This document shows positions 44,577 to 57,466 of a DNA stretch of 64,000 nt, piece after piece. The number at the start of each line of letters is the position of its first letter. Within the stretch, counting starts at the first letter, position 1. Both the position numbers and the translations under genes were made by a program. The notes below the pieces were generated by a model, which worked only from the letters and a program-made list of their open reading frames with translations, ran no database searches and was not told the origin of the DNA. The stretch comes from Sambucus nigra (lineage: Eukaryota > Streptophyta > Magnoliopsida > Dipsacales > Adoxaceae): contig OX422208.1 of NCBI GenBank assembly GCA_949130495.1, forward strand, positions 688,773,702-688,837,701, read 5' to 3'.

Positions 44577-45456
44577 TATGCTGATGCCAATACATCATAA
44601 GATCGTCCAAATACTTAGTTCAATTTTTTCTTTTCTATGATATGTTTGTAATTTTCTCCTGATTTTTGAATAATTAATTTTGTATCCTATGAACAATCTT
44701 ATTTTTATTGCAACTACTTGTCTTGAATGGATTTTCCATTTGAATGATAATGAATTTTGTATCCTTCTGTGTTTGTCCTGATACACATGTGATATTCATC
44801 CTGCTTGAATTTTTTCTAAGTCTTTTTGTGCGGCAATTTGTTACCTCTACATATGACTTGTGTTTCAAGTGTATATCTTAGCGTGAAAAATATTTAAGGT
44901 GAGTCAGTTTTAGAAAGTATTTTCAAAGTAATACTTTTAAGTTAGAACATCATTGCTAGTATTTGAGAATGTATGGTCTTGTGGTCGGCTCTTAGACCTG
45001 ACCCGCCTTACTAGATACTATTGGAATGAAACTTAATTGTATTGACAAGATTTTTATAAGTTTAGATTTAATATTCCCCTGTCATCTGTATGAGTGAAGT
45101 CTTTGGCTATGTCCAGTGACTTGCTCGTATATACGAGGATTTAAAAAGTTTTAGCCAATTTACTGGTTAAAATTAGGCCATCTATTGGCCGACCTGACCT
45201 TGTGGAAGCATCGGCTTCCTAGGTTAGTCAACTTTTTTATCATGGCATGTCTAGCGGATGAGGCCCCTTATGAAGTATGGTATGGTCATAATTAAGTTTG
45301 GCTGTTCAGCCTCTTTCAGATGTCTTCAGCCTAGGCTTCTTACCTATCTCTAAAGCTGATCATCTTTATAATATATAATAAAAAAAACTTGAATGATAAT
45401 AATATAAAGATAATACTCATTTTAAAGTATAAACATTTTTAATGATTTCCTTTATT
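44577..45456. other. 3' untranslated region of element 3, left of element 2
   Basis: No coding frame. It contains sequence between the antisense gene and pol ends of element 3, with short GGCCGACCTGACC and CTAGGTTAGTCAAC motifs near 45190 that may be relics of a tandem array. The last five bases, ACATT (45457-45461), are element 2's TSD. Confidence 0.6.
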
Positions 45457-45461
45457 ACATT

Positions 45462-46017
45462 TGTTGATACCAAATTTAGTCTGTTGATGTGGACCATTCA
45501 CTTGAAGACACGTGTCAACCTACGTGGCAATTACAAACACTTTCAATGAACAACATACTGTCACCAAGCTACTTAAGCCCCCCGAGCAACTCAATCATAC
45601 CGAGCAGCTTAGGCGCCCTGAGGAGCTTAAGGCTCCGAGCAACTTAAGCGTACCGAGAAACTCAGGCGGTCCGAGTAACTCAACATACAGAGCATCCAAA
45701 TCAGGAGAATCAAAAAGACGACTGCGCATTAAATGCTCATTATTATCGTACAGATGTATATGCCTACTAGATAACAACACATTGTCCTTTCACATGTACA
45801 GCCTCAAGGCTATAAATATATTGTAACCTCCTCATTAGAAAAGGGGACGGGATCTCTTAGTAAATCACTGATCGAGAATTCCGGTCAAACAATCAGCAAT
45901 ACAAAAATAGTGGATGTAGGCCATTCTTATAAGGCTGAACACTTTTAAAAATCTTTTGTCTTATTTATTTTATCTGTGATTGATAAATTAGAGATAATCT
46001 AATTTTTTACATCAACA
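45462..46017 (+). repeat. 5' LTR of element 2
   Basis: It starts TGTTGATACCAAATTTAGTC and ends TTTTTTACATCAACA. U3 (45577-45695) holds about six imperfect CCGAGCAACTCAGGCG-like repeats. TATA box TATAAATA at 45821. The conserved GTGGATGTAGGCCATTCTTA segment lies near 45912. Confidence 0.97.
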
Positions 46018-46019
46018 GA

Positions 46020-46039
46020 TTAGCGCCGTCTGTGGGAAA
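46020..46039 (+). other. Primer binding site of element 2
   Basis: TTAGCGCCGTCTGTGGGAAA, two bases after the LTR. It matches the element 1 site except for one G-to-A change in TGGCGCC. Confidence 0.8.
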
Positions 46040-46079
46040 CGACTGTAATTAGCGTTTTCACCAAAATAATTCATTATCA

Positions 46080-47510
46080 ATGGCCGATAATCCGGAATCT
46101 AGTAATCGAAACACTGGGATCCCTCCAAACTCTTCTACTCCCCCAAATATTCAAGATCTGGCTGATATAATGGATAATCTGGACCAAGGCCAGATGGCTA
46201 TGCAAGAAACCATGCGACAACTTATACAAACTTTTCAAGGCGGAGTGTCGGCTCAATTAGGACAACGACGTGTTCAAAGAAATATCCGTTTACCCTCTTC
46301 GCGAACTAGGCGAACGCTATTCCTAGAGGAATCTCGATCCAAACACACCGACTCATATCGTACTGAGAGATCTAATGATCCTTCTTATCAGCCTGGTCGG
46401 ACTTCCTCAGTACGAGCTATAGACTCTCAACAAAATGTCACTTTATCTTCAGAAAGTACCAGTGCTCTTGAAAGATTGGGTAGAGTCTCTCCTTTTGATC
46501 GTTTGGGCCCTAAGAGGAATAGAAGTCCCCCTAGAATTGTGTCGAGGAACTCTCAACGACCATCCGATCTAAGGGAAGGCTCTGGCCAATCACGACCAAC
46601 TTCTTGTAAAGAAAGATCCCAATAGGCAAATTCAACGCGATCAGTTGCTCGAACCAATAGTCCCGAGGAGGGAAACGATGCATGGAAGGGCTCTATTCAG
46701 AGATTGGAAGACAGATTAGGGGAAATAACTAAGTCCAAGAATCCTCTACAAAGAACTTTTGTCCAAGGGACACCATTTGTACAAGCAATTGTGGATTTTT
46801 CCACACCATCAAAATTCAAAGCTCCTATGGTGACGCCTAAATATGATGGAAAAACTGACCCTGTCCTTCATATAGAATAATACCAAGCTGCTGCCGATAT
46901 CTATGCAGTTCCAAATAAGATGAAATGCAGGGCATTTTTAGGAACTCTTATCGAATCTGCTCAGATATGGTACAACAACCTTCCTCGGGGGAAAATTGTG
47001 ACTTTCTTTCAACTAGCAGAACTCTTTATTGGGAACTTCTGTTTTGGAGCGACATCGGTCAAACGAGTAGCACACTTGTTGAGTGTTAGACAAAAGACAG
47101 GTGAAAGCACCAGGGACTATATTACTCGTTTCAATAACGAGAAACTTGAGGTAATTGATTACGAGGAGAAATTAGCAATTACTGCTCTGATGAGTGGACT
47201 GTTGCCGGATAAATTGTACTACATTTTAGCCAAGGATCCGCCTAGGACCATGGCTGAACTAATGGAAAAAGCAGCCAAAATTATGAATGCAGAGGAGGCC
47301 ATGGCTGCGAAGAAGAATGTAGATACTAAGGAAACGAAGGTTAAGGCTGACAAGACTGAGTAGAAGGATCAGAAGAATAATGGTGGCAACAGACAGTTGA
47401 AAGCTAAGCAAGCACTGAAACAGTTGAAGAAATTTGGAAATTATACTCCTTTGAAGGTAGATATAAACCACATTCTGGAAAAGATCAAGAACAGCGAGGA
47501 GCTAAACTGC
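46080..47510 (+). pseudogene. gag: Gag of element 2
   Basis: The ATG at 46080 opens MADNPESSNRN. The first 181 codons include a Gln-rich and Arg/Ser-rich N-terminus. The capsid domain (about 46800-47300) has WYNNLPRGKI, FNNEKLEVID and MSGLLPDKLYY. The frame is constant from 46080 to about 47508 with stops at 46623, near 46878 (CAA to TAA relative to element 1) and at 47361. A one-base deletion near 47508 (TGG to TG) then shifts the frame. The nucleocapsid motif [14 protein letters not shown] (near 47560) has His in place of the second Cys, a form common in plant Tat gag proteins. Confidence 0.9.
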
Positions 47511-48484
47511 CAGAAAAAATGAAGGCAGATCCTGACAAGAGGAATAAGTTCAAATATTGCGAGTTCCATAAAGACCATGGTCACACTACCAAGAATTGCA
47601 TAGCTCTCCAGAATTAAATTGAAGCGCTCATCAGGCGGGGAAAATTGACCAAGTATGTTGATCGCCGAAATGGTGAAAAGACCAACGACCGAAGAAGGCA
47701 AAGATCTAAATCTCCTCGTCGAGCAAAAGAAAACTTGAAGAGAAATCACGAAGAAGATCCAGAAGATGACCAAGATGACCCCGATCTCCCCAAAAGACCA
47801 AGGCAGCCCGAACGTGAGGTATTTTTAATCCATTTTGGATCATTTGAATGTAATGTTATTACAAGTGGAGATGCAGGAGGTGGGGACATGACTGCAGAGA
47901 GGAAAGCTTACCTCAATGAGGCTCAAGTTTACTCGTACATTCAGCGAATAAATCTGGCTGAAGAGGATCGCCCGAGGAAGGTGAATAAAGACAAATTGGT
48001 CATTGGTTTCTCTAAGAATGACCTGGAAGGTTTACTATATCCTCATGATGATCCATTGGCGATCAAGATGAGAATGAAGGAAGTGGTGATTTCACGAGTA
48101 CTGGTGGATAATAGTAGCTCAACAGACATCGTGTTTTATTCATGCTTTGACAGTTTGAATCTGAAGCTAGCCCAATTAGAGAAATATCATAGGCCCCTCC
48201 TTGGTTTTACTGGCGAGAAGGTTTTTCCACTTGGGACGATCAAGTTGGATATGCTTATTGGTACATGGCCTACTAGTCGAACAGAAAGAGTACATTTTTT
48301 CGTAATGGATAAAAATGTCGAATCAGCTTACAATATCATCATGGGAAGGGTAGGTCTGAAGAAGTTCGAGGCGGTACCATCTACTGTACATCAATGTTTA
48401 AAATTCCTAACTAATTTTGGAGTGGGAGTTGTGAAAGGCGACCAGAAAGTAGCTCGGGAATGCTACTATTCATCTACCGAATAA
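47511..48484 (+). pseudogene. pol: Element 2: gag C-terminus and aspartic protease
   Basis: After the frameshift, an open frame (47645-48484) covers the basic Gag tail (RRQRSKSPRRAKE), an acidic patch, and the protease. The active-site motif is VLVDNSSSTDIVF near 48105, so the Gly of D-N-G seen in element 1 is Ser. The flap/second half includes LLGFTGEKVFPLGTIKLD and YNIIMGRVGLKKF. A TAA at 48482 ends it. Loss of the Gly suggests the protease was already inactive. Confidence 0.87.
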
Positions 48485-48526
48485 GAGGAGCGGGAAGAAT
48501 CCAGGAAGAAGACTACTACATATCAG

Positions 48527-50080
48527 GTGGATGAAGTAGAAGATGCAGAGATTGAAATGTTAGACCCTGGAGACGAGTCTCAGCTCGTGAAGGGACAAAT
48601 CATGGAGGATACTGAAAATATCATTCTGGACGACGAGCATCCAAAACGAACAACTCAAATTGGTGCATCACTGGGTGTATCGATAAAACAGGAATTTATA
48701 GCATTTCTAAGGCGTAGAAAGCAGACTTTTGCATGGAGTCATGAAGACATGCCAGGGATAGATCCGAATTTCTTGTGTCACGATCTCAACGTGAACAAGG
48801 AAATCAAGCCAGTAAAACAGTGAAGAAGAGTCTTCAGTCCTGAGAAGAACCAAGCTATATAGGAAAAAGTAGACAAACTAAAAAAAGCCTCTTTTATTGA
48901 GGATGTCAAATATCCCGATTGGCTAGCAAATGTGGTCATGGTAAAAAAGAAAAATAACAAGTGGAGGATGTGTGTAGACTTCACTGATATTAATAAGGCA
49001 TGCCCAAAGGATCATTTTCCTTTTCCCCGAATCGATCAACTGGTGGATGCTACCTCGGGGCATGAATTGTTGAGTTTCATGGATGCTTATTCTGGTTACA
49101 ACCAGATTAAGATGAAGCCTGAGGACAGGGAGAGTGCCTCTTTTATCACCCCAAGGGGAACTTATTGTTATAATGTTATGCCCTTTGGACTTAAAAATGC
49201 AGGTGCAACATATCAGCGACTGATGAACAAGGTGTTTGCAGAGCAAATCAGTCATAACATAGAGGTTTATGTTGACGATATGCTGACGAAGAGCAAGAAA
49301 GCTGCTGATCATCTCGTCGACCTAGGTCAGACCTTTGATCAACTAGAGAAATATCAACTGAAATTGAATCCTACCAAATGCATATTCGAAGTACGAGAAG
49401 GTTTGTTTTTCGGATATATTATTAACCAATGAGGGATTGAGGCGAACCCTGAAAAGATCAAGGCTCTATTGGAGCTGCGATCTCCAACCACAAAGAAGGA
49501 AGTGCAAAGCCTTACAGGGTGAGTTGCAGCACTTAATAATTTGTGTCACAAGCAACAGACAGATGTCTCCCATTCTTTAAAACACTCCAAAAACTTTTGA
49601 GTGGAATGATGAATGCGAGGAGGCCTTTCAAGTGTTGAATAAGTAGCTGGGGACACCTCTATTATTATCTAGACCAGTGATGGGAGAAAGACTATACTTG
49701 TACCTAGCAGTTTCAGAAAACGCAGTGAGCTCGGCGTTGATAAGAGTGGAGGACGGAGTACAAAAACTAGTCTATTACACAGCAAAGCTTTCCGAGGAGC
49801 ATAAATCAGATATCCAAGGCTGGAGAAGTTGGCGCTAGCACTGATTGAAGCAAGCAGAAGGATGAGGCCATACTTCCAAACCCATACTATAGTGGTATAC
49901 ACTGATATGCCATTAAGACAAGATCTGCATAAACCAAAGAAATCAAGAAGATTAATGTACTGGGCAGTAGAACTTGGTGAATATGATATAATTTATGAGC
50001 CTAGATTGTTGCTCAAAGGGTAGGCAATATCGGATTTTATTGTAGAATTTACTTAGGAGGATTCCTCCGACGAGCAGGAG
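48527..50080 (+). pseudogene. pol: Element 2: reverse transcriptase and RNase H
   Basis: The linker (48527-48823) has DMPGIDPNFLCHDLNV. The RT core (about 48830-49432) has WRMCVDFTDINKACPKD, SFMDAYSGYNQI, MPFGLKNAGATYQ and YVDDM (near 49276). RNase H (about 49660-50030) has LALIEASRRMRPYF and VVYTDMPLRQ. Stops at 48821 (CGA to TGA), 48859 and 49430 (CGA to TGA) break the frame. Three one-base deletions near 49545, 49592 and 49782, relative to element 1, together restore it. Confidence 0.92.
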
Positions 50081-50098
50081 TAAAATACAGACCAACCT

Positions 50099-51953
50099 GT
50101 GGATGTTACAGGATCATCAAATTTAAACCCCGACCAACTTACGTCGGTGGACGAGCAGCGAGAAGTACTGGAGGAGGATAAAAAAAAGCATCCAATATTC
50201 CACCGAGGAACTCTGTCTGACCAAGAGTTTGATAATGGAGTACCTGTATGGAATTTGTATGTAGATTGCTCTTCGTGCTCTACAGGTAGTGGAGCGGGGA
50301 TTATTTTAAACAGTCCAGATGGGATTGATGTGGAATATGCTCTGCCCTTTCAATTTAAGGCTTCCAATAATGAGGCTGAATATGAAGCTATGATCATGGG
50401 TCTAAGTCTAGCCAAAACTATGATGGCAGAGCAGGTCGTTGTATTCAGTGATTCACAATTAATTGTAAATCAAATTCTCGGAGTGTATGCAGCAAAAGGA
50501 GAATTATTGGTCAGGTATCATGCAAAAGCGATGGAGGTTGTGTCAATTTTTATTGCAATTCAGTTGATTAGAATACCACGATTGGAGAATGCAAGAGCGA
50601 ACGCCCTAGCTCGGTTAGCATCACCCACACGCACCGAGCTACGAAGAATAATCCCAATAGAAATACTGGTTGGTCAGAGCATCGATAAAGATCTGACGAT
50701 AAACTTCATCTCCCTTGACTTGGGACAATCTTGGATGGACCCCATCAGGGCCTATATTGAAGAGGAGGTTTTACCAACTGATAAACTCGCAGCCAAGAAA
50801 CTAAAGTTTAAAGCTGCTCGTTTTGTATTGACCAATGGAATTTTATATAGACGAGGAATTATAGCAAGGATACAAAGATGTGTCCACCCCTCCGAAGTGA
50901 AAGATTTGATCGAAGAGGTTCATAAAGGGTCTTGTAGAGCCCATGTGGCACGTCGGACGCTTTTACAAAGAATAACAATGCAGGGGTATTACTGGACGAC
51001 GATGAGAGATGATTGCGTAGCTTATGCCAAGAAGTGTGATAAATGTCAACGCTTCTCTTCTATCCGAAAAACTCCCCAAGCATTATTAACACCCATCACG
51101 TCTCCTTGGCCATTCGCCATGTGGGGAATAGACTTGGTCGGGCCACTTCTAACGACCAGGGGAAGGTTTAAATACCTCGTGGTTGCTATGGATTACTTTA
51201 CCAAATGGGTGGAAGCTGAGCCTCTCATTGATATGACATACGACAAAGTCTATCAATTTATTTGGAAGAAGATTATCTGTAGATATGGTCTACCACATGC
51301 ATTCATTACCGACCATGGAACCCAGTTTGATAACGAGGAGTTTGCTACGTATTGTCATCAATCCAATGTACTGAAGATCCACTCTGCACCAAGCCATCCC
51401 CAAAGAAATGGGCAAACTGAGGTGACAAACAGAACGCTACTGAATGGTTTAAAGAAATGACTAGATGATGCAAAAGGAAATTGGATTAACGAGCTACATT
51501 CTGTGTTGTGGGCTTATCGTACCACACCACGAACAGTAACTGGAGAGTCTCCATATATGCTGGCGTTTGGAAGTGAGGCTGTCATACCTGCTGAATTGGG
51601 TTTACCCACGCATAGGGTGCTTAATTTCAATTCTCCTATCAGTGATTTGATGAGAAGGTTAGACCTGGATATGCTCGAACAAGTTAGGGAAGAAGCAACA
51701 ATAAGGAATGCAGCGTATCAACAACAAACAACTTTGTTCTATAATAAAAGAGTGAAGAAGTGTGATTTGAAGGAAGGGGATTATGTGCTGAAGAAAGTGA
51801 TCCAAAAGAATAACAAACTAGAAGCCAACTGGCATGAACCCTATAGAGTAACATAAGTTATTCGTCCAGGGACATACATAATTGAACCTTGGAAGGAGAA
51901 GAATTCAAGAATGCATGGAATGCAGAGCATCTGCGCAAATATTATCAGTAATT
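50099..51953 (+). pseudogene. pol: Element 2: archaeal-type RNase H and integrase
   Basis: A 453-codon open frame (50099-51460) is the longest in the window. aRNH: LYVDCSSCSTGSGAG (Asp), NNEAEYEAMIMGL (Glu), VVFSDSQLIVNQ (Asp), but the last Asp is Asn (ENARANALARLA). Integrase: the zinc region ends KKCDKCQRFSSI; the core has MWGIDLVGPL (Asp), FITDHGTQFDNEEF (Asp; usual DNG is DHG) and HPQRNGQTEVTNRTLL (Glu). TGA at 51458, then 51503-51856 is the C-terminal part (GEDY-like KEGDYVLKKV). A one-base deletion near 51890 disrupts the last residues, which end near 51953. Confidence 0.94.
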
Positions 51954-52062
51954 GAAATTCCTATGTAATACAATTTCTTCGGTATGAATAAAGTGATGTT
52001 TCACCCATTTTCTCCCTTTGTTTAAATTTTTCATAATATTAGTGCTACACACTACACATCAA

Positions 52063-52450
52063 TTGGTCGGCAAACTAATTACCACCAACTCCGATTGGTC
52101 GGCAAATCAATTACCACCAACTCCAGTTGGTCGGAAAATCAATTACCACCAACTCCAGTTGGTCGAGAATCAATTACTACCAACTCCAATTGGTCAGAAA
52201 ATCGATTACCACCAACTCCGATTGGTCAGGAAATCAATTACCACCAACTCTGGTTGGTCGGGAAATCAATTACCACCAACTCCGGTTGGTCGGCAAATCA
52301 ATTACCACCAACTCCGGTTGGTCGAGAATCAATTACCACCAACTCCAGTTGGTCGGCAAATCAATTACCACCAACTCCGGCTGGTCGGGAATCAATTACC
52401 ACCAACTCCGGTTGGTCGAAAAATCAATTACAATCAACTCCAGTTGGTTA
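52063..52450. repeat. 32-bp tandem array after pol in element 2
   Basis: About twelve copies of GGTCGGCAAATCAATTACCA plus CCAACTCCRGTT. Each unit contains the short inverted repeat CCAACTCC(A/G)GTTGG. Position is as for the 42-bp array in element 1, but the spacer sequence and unit length differ. Overlapping open frames here encode only the repeat. Confidence 0.93.
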
Positions 52451-52696
52451 GTACCAAAATAAGCAGGAACATAGGATGCAAATCATTCCATTACTTAGGC
52501 CCAAAGAGTGACAAGTCACTATAATCAAACAATAATTAGGACAAGTTCCATTATCCAAAAAAAATAGAATGTATACAAACAAATAAGAAAGGACATTCTA
52601 CAAAGAAAATAAAATGGCAAAAGACTAAAATTTTCTTCATTCAAATCAAGTAGAATTATATATAATGTGAAAAATATACTTCATTACATAGAAACC

Positions 52697-53978
52697 CTAT
52701 TCTATTGGTTTTTTCCCTTCTGCCTTTGAAACAGGTTCTACCCCAGCAGGAGGATCATCTAATGCATAAGGGGAATTTATAAAGTTTAGATCTCGCAGCA
52801 TTCGAACATTCATCATGGAGGGATGATCAAGCAAATGCTCTGGGGGAGATATCTCAAAGTTTGCATGAAGACTGTAATCACCGAGATACTTGGAGATTAA
52901 GCATTGAGGAATTGCCCGAGTAGGAATCCAACTAATGTCAAGCTTAAAAGGAGGTACGGGCAAATCAAGCATTCCAGGGTCATAATAATCCCATAAGTAA
53001 TGGCCCTGCTCCAATTTTAGCACACACAGTGTATTCAACCACCCTTGCTTGTACCCCTCGTTATTTGATTGCTGAATCCGAGCATCAAGATGGTAAAGGG
53101 CTTCATTATACCCAGCAATCCAAAACTCTCTGGTTTATTTATGGAACTGATAAGTTAACCTCTTCAGTTGCTCTGGAGACTCTTCGCCAGAATTTCCTTA
53201 TTTTCCAAAGCAGAACTCTGGGAAGAGAGTTGGTCAGTAAAATTCAGAATTTTCTTGGACATTTCTGCTAAAGCTTGATTCTCCGCCATTAACTGAAATG
53301 CTAGATTCTCCAAGGCCGATTGGCTTCTCGCTTCTTCAATAGAAACCCGACCAGCCCTTGCTCGTCCACGAGAAGAAAATCTTGCTCGTCCACGAGTAGA
53401 TATGGAGGATCCAACTCTTTTCAAAGTTTCCAACTCATCTCGTAAGTTGGCATTTTCTACCTCTAAGAAAGAAAAACCTTCATCATTAACATGGACCAAG
53501 GCTCCCGAAGAAGATGCAGCAGATTTGAGTTGTTTTATCTCTTCTTGCAAAGCAATGTTCTCATGCTCCAATAACTTGGCGATATGCCTGTGCTCTTCAA
53601 CTTCAAGATTTAGAACACTCTCTTTCTTCTCATAAGCAGAGATAAACTTGTCATACCCTTTGTCAGCACTCAGTTGTTGATATCTTTTCTCGTATCCTTA
53701 GTGCAAAAGGGTGGAAGATTCTTTATATTGCTGTTGGAGTTCCTCGATCGTTCCTTGGAGATCTTCAATCATCTCATAGTAGGCTACATATTGGCAACTG
53801 CACGATCGAGCAAACACTTCGGGTATTGGTAAGCTTTAACTGCTCGGTCAGAAGCACCTGATCCGAGGATGTCAATTATCTGGGCCTTATTAAGATCTGC
53901 ATGACCAGCTTTAAAATAAAAATTGCATTTCTTCATCAATTCTGTGTCATGAGCTGATAAGAGCTCCATCATGGACAT
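52697..53978 (-). pseudogene. Element 2 antisense block B (coiled-coil protein)
   Basis: It starts MSMMELLSAHDTELMKK at 53978, after a TTTGCTAG splice-acceptor-like site. A long coiled coil follows, with EHENIALQEEIKQLKS and EVENANLRDELETLKR. An Arg/Gly patch RGRARFSSRGRARAGR lies near 53370. The conserved C-terminal part has FWIAGYNEALYHLD and QGHYLWDYYDPGMLDLP, and the end is EGKKPIE at 52697. Stops lie near 53780, 53700 and 53164. It corresponds to 1-688 of element 1. It may be a 3' exon of block A or a separate gene. Confidence 0.75.
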
Positions 53979-54286
53979 AAACTAGCAAAGAGAAGAAATA
54001 AAAAGAATTAATAATGACACAGATAGAGCAAGTAAAAGAGAAAGTCAAGATGAACAACCAAAGTTCGAATTTTATTTCATCATAAGAGAAAATACAAAGT
54101 CTGAGGTTACATTCAAAAATAATAAAATAAAAACCCAAACAACTCTACACATTCTCCTTGTTTCTTATGACTTCCTCAGAAGGTTTGGAGGAAGAGATTG
54201 GTTGCTCGGAGAACAAGGGTATCTGCACGATAGAAGTACTGGTTCGTTGGAGTTGCTCAGAACAAGGTTGAACAACAGGAACAACA

Positions 54287-57200
54287 TGTAACACCCCATA
54301 TTTTAGAGGATATATAAATTAATTAAATTAGTGAGTTGGATTTATTTAATTTGGAGAAATTCATTTAATTTGGTGATTTAAATTTAATTTATTTAAATTG
54401 GGGAAATTATTGAATTTGGAGATTTAAAATTTATTATTTAAATTTGGGGATTTAGAAATTCAAATTAATTCGGGTTATTGAAAATTTTCACATGTGTCGC
54501 ATTTTGAGGTTGAAATTGGAAAATTTTATAAAGTATCTCGAATGACAATTCTGAGTGCACGGTTGAGTCCGGAAGGGTCGAGATAGTCGAAAAAGAGTAC
54601 CCGAGAGTAGTAAATGGGTCTCGGGGCATTTTTAGACATGACCGAGCCCATACGGGGGCATTTAAGTCATTTTTAATTGGCCAATAGGCTTAATTACGGG
54701 ATTGAGGAATTTTAACCTAGGTTTAAGTGTGTTGGGCAGCCATGAGTCATTCCAAAACACAAAGGGTTGAGAGAGGAGAGAAAGGAGAAAGAAGAAGAAG
54801 GAAAGAAGGATGACAAGAGCAATCCGGGCAAGAATTTCGACATGGGATCGTCGGATTTAATCCCCCAAGGCAAGTGTTTTCTTGCTTTAATTTGAGTTGT
54901 AGTTAATGATGTAAATATTTGTAATTATGTCAATTAATTTTGAAAATTTGGAAGTAGGAATTTGAATTGAAATTTGTGGGTTTATGGTGAAGAAGATGAA
55001 GAATAACCATTAATGGGGGATTTTTAACTTTGTGAGAAATTGGGTTAATAGTGAGATTATAACTTAATTTGAGAAGTGAATAACATGATTAGATCTTGGT
55101 TTTTGAATCTCCATTAGTAGTATTGTTGGAAGAAATTGTTAATGATGAAGTTTGGGTGGATTTAGGATGAGTCTTGGGAGGTTTTTGGGGTAAAAGATCT
55201 GGGTATAATCGAAGGTTTTGGAGCTTTAATGGCGATTATGTCCGCGCTGCCCTGTAGAAAATCGCGTTTTCTACATTTTGTTGTCTCACGCGCTTCCTCC
55301 AAAACTGCTCCAAAATGCCTCAAAACATCGATTTATTAATCTGGGCAGAATGTGGGAAAACTTTTTAAGAAAGGTTTTTTTTTTTTTTAAATCTTCTTTG
55401 AGGTGAATCTGTATAATGCCCTAACTTTTGGCATACGGACTCGGATTAGTGTACCGTTCACGGCCACACGTAGATAGCGAAGAGTATTACGCTGTCCTGG
55501 GAATGTTTTTAATTAGACACAAAAATTGAAAGGTCTAAAATACCCTTGAAGACGGAACGAGTTATTTGATTTTTAGCACAACTTTAAATGAGCATAACTT
55601 TGTCATACGAATTCGGATTTACGTGCCATTTGTGGTCACGCATAGAAAATGGAAAGTAGTACGCAGTACTAGGAATTTCATTACTGAGGCATATATTGTG
55701 AAAGGTCTAAAATACCCTTGGAGTTTTAATTAGTGACGAAACTTTCCCGAATTGAAACTAAAAATTGTTGGGAACTTTGAGAGACTAATATGAACTTAAT
55801 CAAGTATATATGAGGTGAGATATATAATTATATAAATTATATTAAATAGTGGGATGTAGCTATTTTGGTATTGGATCGTATTTAATACGAGCGAACTAGT
55901 AATAATTGGAATATATGTATATATATATATATGAATGTGTGAATTATATATATAAATATGGGAATACATAATCCAATAGAAAAATGATAATAGGTTACGG
56001 GAATACCTAAAACAATGATAGGTTGTGTGAATACGTAAAACAATGAAAGGTTGTGTGAATACCTAATATTTTAATAGGGTGCGTGAATACCTATTTGATT
56101 GTTTTATTATGTGTATGACATACCTAGCTGCTTGCTATCACGGGGGGTTGTGTAGAGACGGTCTTATCCTGAGTGACCTTCGGGGGGATATTTGACTTGT
56201 ATCTCAGAACATAGGACTGTGAAAGACTTATTTGTGAGTTGATAAGTCCGCTGACTATGGGAGCGTAGGTATGTGCGTGACCCATAGGTATGTGAACTAT
56301 GTTCGCCGCCAATATGTGTGATTTGTTTATATGGTTCGTGGGACATTTTCGAACCGATAGTCCTTGTTTGAGTACGAGACGTACCGGGACATGATAGCAG
56401 AGTATGCAATGCACTATAGGTGTATCCTTAGGGTGCTGTGTTAGTATATATATATATAATGGTGGTGGATATATATGTATACTTGTGTTATACTTACAAT
56501 GTGATAATTGTAGGCTATTAAGATTGTGTTAATACATATATATAATAGTGAGGGATATATATGTATGCTTATGGTATATCTACAATGAGATAATTACAGA
56601 CTATTAAGATAGTGAAATCTTATATAAACGTAAATAGTAAATACTTGACTTTAGTGTGATAACACTTATTTAAAAATGATAATTGTTGAGATCAAATATG
56701 ATATACTACTACGAGGGGTAACTAGAAGGATAAGTCTTTTTCCTAGTTAGAAGTGTGTCAGATGGCTAGGCGGAATAAATGAATGCGATAGGTGTGCACT
56801 ATAGAAGAGAGGTGAGATTGTCCTCAAGAGAGTGGGACCGTAAAAGCAATTATGAACATTATATACTACGCATTTCATTTATTGCAATAAAATGCTTGCT
56901 AAACATTTTTATAAATTGGGCTCTGACCCGTTTCTTGTACTTCTTCTCTCTTGTCTATGTACATGTATATTAACAGGTGTCCAGCCACAGGGATGCCATA
57001 GTTGACTTATCTATTCCAGGGTTACGCAGCTGCAACATGGTGGATGGTTGCAGGATTTGATTTAGACGTATCATTTCTTTATTCCTAGAGTAGGATTCTT
57101 ATCTCAGTTGAGATTCATTCAAGTCATGTTTCCCCTTTTACTTTTAGATCAGTATTTGGTTTATGTATTCATTTATTAAATTATTATTATTGGGATTTTG

Positions 57201-57466
57201 AGCCGATTGTTTATTCGGCAGGTCATTTAGTCATTTAGTACTGTTTTAGCCTCATGGTTTGGATGTATGGTTTATTTGTTATTCAGCATGCATATTTAAT
57301 TGTTTAATAAAAATATAAAATTTGACATGAGTCTTTTTGAATACTAGGTGGTTAGTAAAGTTTTAAAAAGTTTTCGACAGTGATGCTAAGAATGAACCCC
57401 TGAGATTCCTGTTTTAAATTTGATATAGGACTGATCACCCGGTATTTATTTGGGCGGGGTGTCACA
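54287..57466 (+). repeat. Solo LTR, Tekay/Del-like (plus orientation), inside element 2
   Basis: It starts TGTAACACCCCATATTTTAG and ends GGGCGGGGTGTCACA (3180 bp). Flanks CAACA (54282-54286) and CAGCA (57467-57471) differ at one base. Internal duplicated blocks at about 55420-55556 and 55591-55720 share AGGTCTAAAATACCCTTG. A roughly 30-bp repeat (ACAATGATAGGTTGTGTGAA) lies at 55990-56100. The 3' part (TGTCCAGCCACAGGGATGCC near 56975) matches the solo LTR at 9162 in reverse. Confidence 0.88.

Noticed and set aside
48527..51460. RT-integrase region as an endogenous pararetrovirus
   Set aside because: It has LTRs, a 5-bp TSD, integrase after RNase H, and dual RNase H. Plant pararetroviruses lack LTRs and integrase.
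52018..52524. Three overlapping open frames of 111-168 codons with Pro/Thr/Asn-rich repeats
   Set aside because: They only translate the 32-bp tandem array in three phases. There is no independent coding evidence.
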